63,602 nucleotides of DNA, from IMG/VR virus record IMGVR_UViG_3300018080_000182, positions 1 through 63,602 of that record, one strand, 5' to 3'. Below are positions 58,645-63,602 of the stretch, piece after piece (the first letter of the stretch is position 1; every line of letters starts with the position of its first letter). Position numbers and translations under genes: made by a program. The notes under the pieces are model-generated. The model saw nothing but the letters and a program-made list of their open reading frames with translations, was not told the origin of the DNA and made no database searches. The DNA comes from a virus.

Positions 58645-59106
58645 GTGCTTGAGATTTTAACTCATTTCAACAAAATTGACAGAGTTTCTCGCGTAATTGA
58701 TCCTGATAACTTTCTTGCTGTTCCCGGAATCTGGGCAGAAGTAGCTGATGACGGCTCGCTCGTCAACATTACTACTGCCACCCCAGCAGCTATCAATAAG
58801 CTCGTTGTTGGTAACAGGTCGGACAACATTTATGAGTCTCACGACTCATCGGTTGGCCGTATTACCACCATGGAGACTATTGGTATCCGGGTCAAAGTGG
58901 ACAGTGAAGGTTATGACGGAACAATCAACAAGGGAGACCTGCTTGTTCCTTCTGCCGCAGACGGCACCGAAGGTAAGCTTGTTTCGACAGTAGAAACTAC
59001 CGAGACTGGTGATTTCGAAGTTGTCGCCCGCTGCGAAGAGGTAGGCACGGACTACATTGTGTACAAAACAATTTCTCCGGAAATTGTCACTCTGGCAGGT
59101 CCGTAA
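58645..59106 (+). CDS. Probable head decoration protein
   Basis: A 153-residue beta-rich protein directly before the major capsid gene: PGIWAEVADDGSLVNITTAT, SVGRITTMETIGIRVKVDSE, INKGDLLVPSAADGTEGKLV. Gly/Asp turns between beta strands resemble small capsid decoration or cement proteins (lambda gpD- or Soc-like slot). It starts with GTG at 58645 after CTGGGAGC. It is followed by a terminator. Role inferred from position and composition. Confidence 0.55.
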   Translation: MLEILTHFNKIDRVSRVIDPDNFLAVPGIWAEVADDGSLVNITTATPAAINKLVVGNRSDNIYESHDSSVGRITTMETIGIRVKVDSEGYDGTINKGDLLVPSAADGTEGKLVSTVETTETGDFEVVARCEEVGTDYIVYKTISPEIVTLAGP

Positions 59107-59128
59107 ACCGGTAAGTAAATAAATGCCC

Positions 59129-59154
59129 GGGCCGAGCTATAATCGGCCCATTTT
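59129..59154 (+). terminator. Intrinsic terminator upstream of the major capsid gene
   Basis: GGGCCGA-GCTATAA-TCGGCCC is followed by ATTTT. Partial termination here and a strong ribosome binding site before the capsid gene suggest that capsid levels are tuned separately. Confidence 0.75.
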
Positions 59155-59201
59155 AAAAAACTAAAACTATTTAAACTATTTAAAGTAATCAAGGAGCAGC
59201 T

Positions 59202-60227
59202 ATGAACGAAACAATCACTGCAATACAAAGCAATGATGCGTTTCTTGAGAAGCTTGGCACAGTCGAGGGTCAGGCACAGCTGTCCGAGGCCGGTCGTCAG
59301 TATGTTAAGACCGAACTGCAGGAAGCTGCGTTTACTCGCGCCATAATTCCCCAGGAACCGATCACAGTCGCTGACTGTCAGAGAAATGTCAATGACAACT
59401 CTCTGTATTTAATCCGTGATATCGAACCAGACGCTTCCGCGGTTGCCGTTGACAACCTTGGTGAGCCCAATGGTAAGTACGTAAAGGGCGAACGGTATAT
59501 CATACCTGTCGTCAATTTCGTAACCAAACGTTTCCAGATAACCGTCGAAGACCTTCGTGCCTATCAGTACAAAATCACGAAGAGAATCGAAGACAAATCA
59601 GTTCCGGTTCTGGAAAAGCTTGAAGACAAATACTTCATGCGTCTTTGCGGCGCAGCTCTTGCAGTTGCTCCCGACACCACGAGAAAGGTTCTGAAGTACA
59701 CCGGCACCAACGATCTTGAGCTTGCACAGGGCGACCTGGTCAAGATTAAGAACACTCTGTCTGCCGGTATCAATGGCTCAGACCCGAAACGGAAAGAAGT
59801 TGCCTGCATTCTGATGTGCCAGGAAGCTTTCGAAACCGCAGTATTCCTTCCCGGCGCCGGCGACGACTTCGGTAAGGATCGTATCCAGCATGGTATCACC
59901 TCAGACACTCTGCACGGGACCAAGATTATCAAGACTATCAAGAGTGATCTGCTTCCTGTTGGACACCTTTTTGCTTTCACCACTCCCGACTTCCTGGGTC
60001 ACAACTTTGCTCTCGGTGATCCCAGTTTCGAAATCAAGTCGAATTTCGGCCTGATTGAGTGGCAGACCAAAGAATCAATTGCTACCGGTATTGGTAATGC
60101 ACTGTCCGTAGCGCTTCTTACCCTTAAGGGTTCGGTTAATCCTGGTGGGTCAACAGACCTCGAAGTTGCAACCGACGGAACGCTGCCTTCAAACATTTCC
60201 GATTACTACGCCGGATTAGTAATATAA
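59202..60227 (+). CDS. Major capsid protein (HK97 fold)
   Basis: A 341-residue protein with the appearance of an HK97-fold capsid: a helical N-terminal arm, an extended loop region with EPITVADCQRNVNDNSLYLI, the spine (FQITVEDLRAYQYKITKRIE) and the beta-rich A- and P-domains ending GNALSVALLTLKGSVNP. It has about the size of short HK97-type capsid proteins lacking a delta domain. NDAFLEKLG near the start resembles the recurring tag. CAAGGAGCAGCT precedes the ATG, and strong terminators flank the gene. Confidence 0.82.
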   Translation: MNETITAIQSNDAFLEKLGTVEGQAQLSEAGRQYVKTELQEAAFTRAIIPQEPITVADCQRNVNDNSLYLIRDIEPDASAVAVDNLGEPNGKYVKGERYIIPVVNFVTKRFQITVEDLRAYQYKITKRIEDKSVPVLEKLEDKYFMRLCGAALAVAPDTTRKVLKYTGTNDLELAQGDLVKIKNTLSAGINGSDPKRKEVACILMCQEAFETAVFLPGAGDDFGKDRIQHGITSDTLHGTKIIKTIKSDLLPVGHLFAFTTPDFLGHNFALGDPSFEIKSNFGLIEWQTKESIATGIGNALSVALLTLKGSVNPGGSTDLEVATDGTLPSNISDYYAGLVI

Positions 60228-60258
60228 CGAAACCGAGGTGTGAAAAGTAATAGATAGA

Positions 60259-60291
60259 GGCCCTGCCCAGGTGTTGGGCTGGGCCTTTTTT
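60259..60291 (+). terminator. Strong rightward terminator after the major capsid gene
   Basis: GGCCC-T-GCCCA-GGTGT-TGGGC-T-GGGCC is followed by TTTTTT. A textbook intrinsic terminator 31 bases after the capsid stop. Confidence 0.92.
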
Positions 60292-60323
60292 AATTATTAA
60301 TCTTTTAAAGAGGGATGGGTGGA

Positions 60324-60794
60324 ATGGATTATCAAAACATAGCAAAAACACCAAAATTTGCAGTAGTGAGGGGGACAAGGCGTATTGTTGCGCCAGGTGA
60401 AAAAATCAGCTTAAGCCATCGTGACGTCGATAAAACAAGAGGTGGGATGCGATTCTTTGAATTAATCCCGCCAAAACCATCAACTGCTGATGCTGAAACC
60501 AGAAAGGCTCGTGAGCCGGTAATAAAACTTAAATCAGAGAAGGTGGAACCAAAAAAGGCCAAGGTAGAAAAAAAGCCGGAGAAAAAGATACCGGTTACTG
60601 AGCCGTCTATTGGAGAGCCTCCTACAAAGGAGCCCGAGAAGCAGGAGCCCGAGAAGCAGGAGCCCGAGAAGCAGGAACCTGAGAAAAAGGAACCTGAGAA
60701 GGGGCCCGAGGAAAAGAAGGAGCCTGAAAAGGAGCCTGAAAAGAAAGAAGAAAACAAATCTTCAGAAAAAGATAGCCAAAAATCTGAGGAATAA
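60324..60794 (+). CDS. Low-complexity virion protein of a three-member family (1)
   Basis: A 156-residue protein. The first 55 residues (FAVVRGTRRIVAPGEKISLS) resemble the N-terminal domains of the proteins at 60820 and 61861: a beta strand, a basic patch, a PGE/PGN turn and an acidic-polar strand. The rest is EPEKQ/KEPEK repeats. I chose ATG 60324 because GAGGG lies 9 bases before it; the ATG at 60315 is too close. Possibly head fibres or decoration proteins with extended charged tails. Confidence 0.6.
   Translation: MDYQNIAKTPKFAVVRGTRRIVAPGEKISLSHRDVDKTRGGMRFFELIPPKPSTADAETRKAREPVIKLKSEKVEPKKAKVEKKPEKKIPVTEPSIGEPPTKEPEKQEPEKQEPEKQEPEKKEPEKGPEEKKEPEKEPEKKEENKSSEKDSQKSEE
60629..60745 (+). 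repeat. Tandem 15-base coding repeats (EPEKQ units)
   Basis: GAGCCCGAGAAGCAG recurs three times in tandem and then degenerates into GAACCTGAGAAAAAG-type copies, encoding EPEKQ and EPEKK units. Repeat-length variation between relatives is expected. Confidence 0.85.
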
Positions 60795-60819
60795 AATATA
60801 ATTAATCAAGGAGACAGTT

Positions 60820-61341
60820 ATGTTATACATCAATAAAGCAAAGGTCCGTAAGCTGATCGGCGTAAGGCGCGTGAAGAAATGGATTCAGCCCGGTGAGACT
60901 GTTGATTTGGATAGCTTTGACGTCAGAAACCTCGGTATGAATTCTGTTTATTTTGAAGCATACGTCCCTGAACCGGAAGAAAAACCAGCACCTCCCGCCG
61001 AAGAGCCAAAAACAGAAGAGCCCAAAGTAGATGAACCGGCTGATAGCGGCGATGATGAAAAGAAAGAGCCGGAGAAAAAGGAGCCGGAGAAAAAGGACCC
61101 TCCCAAAAAGTCCAAAAAGGAGTTAGAGGCTGAGAAAAAGGCCGCTAAGAAAAAGGAAGCCGACGCCCGCAAGGCTCTCAAAGAGTCTCTTACCGGAATG
61201 ACTAAAGTTCGTCTTATTGAGGTCGGCGAAGAAGTGATTGGTGTTGATGTCAAATCGAGAGACACCAAAGACGCCATAATCAAGCAGCTTATGAAAGCAG
61301 CCAAGGATAAAGGTTACGAATACGTTCTGAAAAACTCTTAA
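60820..61341 (+). CDS. Low-complexity virion protein of a three-member family (2)
   Basis: A 173-residue protein. N-terminal domain (MLYINKAKVRKLIGVRRVKK then IQPGETVDLDSFDVRNLG) matches the family pattern. A Pro/Glu/Lys linker (EKKEPEKKDPPKKSKK) follows, then a C-terminal 50-residue part (TKVRLIEVGEEVIGVDVKSR DTKDAIIKQL region) that resembles a SAP/HeH-like small helical domain. CAAGGAGACAGTT precedes the ATG. Confidence 0.6.
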   Translation: MLYINKAKVRKLIGVRRVKKWIQPGETVDLDSFDVRNLGMNSVYFEAYVPEPEEKPAPPAEEPKTEEPKVDEPADSGDDEKKEPEKKEPEKKDPPKKSKKELEAEKKAAKKKEADARKALKESLTGMTKVRLIEVGEEVIGVDVKSRDTKDAIIKQLMKAAKDKGYEYVLKNS

Positions 61342-61351
61342 TGAGGTGAGT

Positions 61352-61840
61352 ATGAAAACAAATAAGGAAATCTACAACGAAGCTTTTAATGACGAGCTTG
61401 AGAAAATCGCCAAGATCAGAGTTGGTGATATCGAGGACGTGGTTGGTGGATACCTTTCTGACAGCTTGGAAGATGAGGCAAGAGATCTGATTGCTAAAGA
61501 AACAGCGAAGAGGTTTGCTGTCAGACACCCCGTTTTAGCATCTCTTCCAACATTAGGGCTTCCTATATGGCCATCAATATCAAAGGGAAAGGCTATTGAT
61601 AAAATTACAAAATCATTAGCCAGAAAGCACCCTGAAATCAGGAAGATGAAGGCGAAGTCTGAAAAGGATGCATATCGTGCTATGATTGAACAGCAAAAGC
61701 TTGACATTGAATCCGATAAGGCCAACCAGCTTTCAAACGCTGCAACCGCAGCCGGAATTGCTGCGCTCCCATTGATTACAACCATAATGGATAATAAGCG
61801 CAAGGAAAAAGAAAAAGATGAAACGCCAAGCGTGTATTAA
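61352..61840 (+). CDS. Tagged virion-operon protein
   Basis: A 162-residue protein that begins MKTNKEIYNEAFNDELEKIA, the clearest example of the shared N-terminal tag (compare IYNAAFIDELEKLS at 38761). A helical, charged middle, a proline-rich hydrophobic patch (LASLPTLGLPIWPS) and a C-terminal hydrophobic helix (AATAAGIAALPLITTIM) follow. I chose ATG 61352 right after GAGGTGAGT. Possibly an internal or membrane-active virion protein. Confidence 0.6.
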   Translation: MKTNKEIYNEAFNDELEKIAKIRVGDIEDVVGGYLSDSLEDEARDLIAKETAKRFAVRHPVLASLPTLGLPIWPSISKGKAIDKITKSLARKHPEIRKMKAKSEKDAYRAMIEQQKLDIESDKANQLSNAATAAGIAALPLITTIMDNKRKEKEKDETPSVY

Positions 61841-61860
61841 ATTTAACCTAAGAGGTTGAA

Positions 61861-62196
61861 ATGTTATTCATATCAAATACCGGTAAAGCAAAAACGGTGA
61901 AGTCAAGCATAGGAAGATTGGTGACAATCCCTCCTGGCAATTCTTCACAGATTGATGACCCGGCGTTGCAGTCGGTAGCAAAAACCAACCGTGACCTGAA
62001 ACTTCTCACTAAGGATGAATTTTATAAATCAACCAAACAGGTTCCAATGAAGAAAAAGGTTGATGATGTTGTGAAGCAGAAGAAAGAGGAGTCTGAGAAA
62101 AAGGCCGCGGCTGTTGAAAAGAAAAAGAAGACTGCCGCCAAAAAATCAGAGATTGAGAAGAAAAAGAAAACTGAGAAAGCCGAATCTGAAAAATAG
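61861..62196 (+). CDS. Low-complexity virion protein of a three-member family (3)
   Basis: A 111-residue protein with an N-terminal domain (MLFISNTGKAKTVKSSIGRL then TIPPGNSSQIDDPALQSVAK) matching the family pattern, and a Lys/Glu-rich tail (EKKKKTAAKKSEIEKKKKTE). AAGAGGTTGAA precedes the ATG. Confidence 0.6.
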   Translation: MLFISNTGKAKTVKSSIGRLVTIPPGNSSQIDDPALQSVAKTNRDLKLLTKDEFYKSTKQVPMKKKVDDVVKQKKEESEKKAAAVEKKKKTAAKKSEIEKKKKTEKAESEK

Positions 62197-62204
62197 GGGG
62201 ATAT

Positions 62205-62687
62205 GTGCCAACTCCTGAAGAATACAGAGATCACCTGCGTAATTATATAAAAGACCATGAAAATCTGAACAGGTTGTTACGGTTCGTAGAGGAAAATACC
62301 GATGACGAGCTTGATATGTATTTATATATGGCGCTGGGCTTTCTCAACTCTATACCGCCGCCCATTGGTAATTATACAATGGATACGTTTCCACACCCGG
62401 CGCTGCTGATTCATCAGGCTACGATAGAATGTCTGATATCAAACAGTATCGTTATGGCCAGAAATGATTTGACATATAATAATGGTGGTGTGACTGTCAA
62501 AATCTCTGATGGAGACCGGTATTTGAAGATGCTTCAAACTCTTTATCGTATGACCGATTTGGAAATTCAAATCTTTAAAAATAACAAAATAGCAATTAAT
62601 ATAAACGGTGCGTGGGGTAGCGTGTCTTCTCCTTATGGTTATTTGCATGCCGGAGCACGCACGTTAAGGCCAAATACAATCTTGTAG
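62205..62687 (+). CDS. Hypothetical virion protein, possible connector
   Basis: A 160-residue helical protein starting with GTG after AGGGGGATAT. It has an acidic N-terminal helix, LYMALGFLNSIPPPIGNYTM, and a C-terminal Gly-rich end (INGAWGSVSSPYGYLHAGAR). Size and place downstream of the capsid gene suit a head completion or connector protein. Not proven. Confidence 0.5.
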   Translation: MPTPEEYRDHLRNYIKDHENLNRLLRFVEENTDDELDMYLYMALGFLNSIPPPIGNYTMDTFPHPALLIHQATIECLISNSIVMARNDLTYNNGGVTVKISDGDRYLKMLQTLYRMTDLEIQIFKNNKIAININGAWGSVSSPYGYLHAGARTLRPNTIL

Positions 62688-62700
62688 CAAAGGAGTATAC

Positions 62701-63426
62701 ATGGAAACTCTGGCAATTGAAGATGTCATAAAACTTGCTGCAGTAAGTTCAAAATTCAGACAATTGATTGATGAGGCTGTCAAGACGGCGGCCGACGAAC
62801 CTACTGACTTTGATGAAAAGGTTCCTGCTGAAGAAGAGGAAACCAAGAAGGAAAAGAAACCACCGGAGAAGAAAGAAGAAGAGGTTGCAGCTGAACCCGT
62901 TGCTCCTCCACCACCAGCACCGCCAGAAGGAGGCGGCGGCCTTGTTACTCCCGAAGTTGCAGGAGCTAATGCGGCAAGGGCTTTTGTTGGTGAAGAAACC
63001 ATGGCAGCAGCCGCAACTGGCGACCCGAACGCCCAGGATATGGTTGCACGGGTAGCCGGCCAGGTAGCAGCTGGAGTATCTGAAGCTGCGGCAAGAAGCA
63101 CCGGAGCGGCAGCGCCACCTCCACCAGTCGAAGCAATGCCGCCAGAAGCTGTTCCGCCAGTACCACCGGCAGAAGGTGCGGCAGCAGGGGCAACAGCAGT
63201 TCCGGCAGCACCAGCGCAGACACCCGAAGAGACAGTGGCAAATGATATAGTGCCTCCTCCGTCAGCAGCTCCAGCCCCAGGTGTTCAGATACCTGATAAG
63301 GGGCAGCAGACAGCAGTGGCCCCACAGGCAAATGCCTTGCCAGTTCCAGCTGGGGGTAACGGCCAAACGGTTGACCCCGCCACGGTAGCAAAACTTATAC
63401 AGTTAGCAAAAGCTGGTCAAATATAA
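62701..63426 (+). CDS. Pro/Ala-rich virion-operon protein
   Basis: A 241-residue protein. The N-terminus has tag-like IEDVIKLAAVSSKFRQLIDE and VKTAADEP. The rest is disordered Pro/Ala/Glu-rich sequence (PVAPPPPAPPEGGG; VPPVPPAEGAAAGA) with a short hydrophobic end (VAKLIQLAKAGQI). AAAGGAGTATAC precedes the ATG. Probably an assembly-related or flexible structural protein. Confidence 0.55.
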   Translation: METLAIEDVIKLAAVSSKFRQLIDEAVKTAADEPTDFDEKVPAEEEETKKEKKPPEKKEEEVAAEPVAPPPPAPPEGGGGLVTPEVAGANAARAFVGEETMAAAATGDPNAQDMVARVAGQVAAGVSEAAARSTGAAAPPPPVEAMPPEAVPPVPPAEGAAAGATAVPAAPAQTPEETVANDIVPPPSAAPAPGVQIPDKGQQTAVAPQANALPVPAGGNGQTVDPATVAKLIQLAKAGQI

Positions 63427-63455
63427 TTGATTAACCGGTTTTGACTGAATAATAC

Positions 63456-63489
63456 GAAAGGGGTGGAAAATCTTTTCTACCCCTTTTCT
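63456..63489 (+). terminator. Rightward intrinsic terminator
   Basis: GAAAGGGGTGGAAAA pairs with TTTTCTACCCCTTTTC around a two-base loop, with the U-rich 3' arm serving as the T-run. It lies 30 bases after the preceding stop. Confidence 0.8.
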
Positions 63490-63549
63490 ATAATTGGTAA
63501 GTGACAACTCGTAAACTATATTATAATATATTAGTATAGGGAGATAACG
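63490..63549 (+). promoter_or_regulatory. Promoter-like region of the truncated last gene
   Basis: TATATTATAATATATTAGTA (63518-63537) is an AT-rich core like that at 41281-41300, followed by a GGGAGATAAC ribosome binding site and an ATG. Confidence 0.5.
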
Positions 63550-63602
63550 ATGTCTCAGAAAATTACTAAAAACTTTTCATTTTATGAGTTCAAGCCGAAG
63601 GG
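63550..63602 (+). CDS. Start of a gene running off the window (partial)
   Basis: The first 17 codons (MSQKITKNFSFYEFKPK) after a GGGAGATAAC ribosome binding site. It continues past the right edge; too short to assign. Confidence 0.7.
   Translation, partial: MSQKITKNFSFYEFKPK

Overview
The window looks like part of the genome of a large tailed bacteriophage (Caudoviricetes, plausibly jumbo-sized) with a bacterial host. It carries a terminase large subunit, a portal-like protein, a prohead-protease-like protein, a scaffold-like protein and an HK97-type major capsid protein. It also carries replication enzymes, a multisubunit-type RNA polymerase and many small virion-type proteins. Genes are tightly packed, often with TAATG or ATGA overlaps, and mostly have GGAGG-type ribosome binding sites. 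I saw no rRNA, tRNA, integrase or IS element. The last gene runs off the right edge, so the genome extends beyond the window.

Layout: (1) 44-6764 (+), virion genes ending in the portal-like gene. (2) 6765-7294, non-coding, with leftward terminators and a probable small RNA. (3) 7295-32245 (-), a long early/middle-type block. It begins (by transcription, on the right) with small zinc-ribbon-like proteins and a DEDD exonuclease. Then come a TOPRIM primase fused to an MCM-like AAA+ helicase, an SSB-like protein, a phiC31 gp3-like protein, a roughly 1.2 kb exceptionally structured non-coding segment, a DnaQ-RecB fusion nuclease, a SNF2 helicase, a tandem-HTH regulator and a VRR-NUC nuclease. It ends in a ubiquitin-like conjugation cassette: two E2-like proteins, a JAMM peptidase, an E1-like ThiF protein and a tandem ubiquitin-like protein. 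(4) 32423-44134 (+), a 2114-residue fused beta-beta' RNA polymerase followed by an HExxH protein and virion proteins, ending in back-to-back terminators. (5) 44206-48402 (-), two virion-type proteins, a DHH phosphoesterase, a retron-like reverse transcriptase, RNase HI, a 61-residue protein and a multi-hairpin RNA closed by a 10-bp terminal stem. (6) 48557-63602 (+), terminase, small membrane- or glycine-rich head-region proteins, protease, scaffold, decoration-like protein, major capsid protein and a set of low-complexity proteins.

How it works together: the replication block makes DNA, and the RNA polymerase probably transcribes part of the phage genome. The head block builds a procapsid that a protease matures. 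A short sequence pattern (F-x-x-E-[LM]-x-K-[IL]-A, often with KTA) recurs in about 15 otherwise unrelated virion-region proteins and may be a procapsid-targeting or cleavage signal.

Strongest candidates for undescribed biology: the Bil-like ubiquitin cassette on a phage; the giant rod-structured RNA at 22544-23782; the RT/RNase H/structured-RNA unit at 44206-46272; the cysteine-free fused RNA polymerase; the primase-MCM fusion; and the shared virion-protein tag. All family assignments come from reading motifs by eye; no database search was run.
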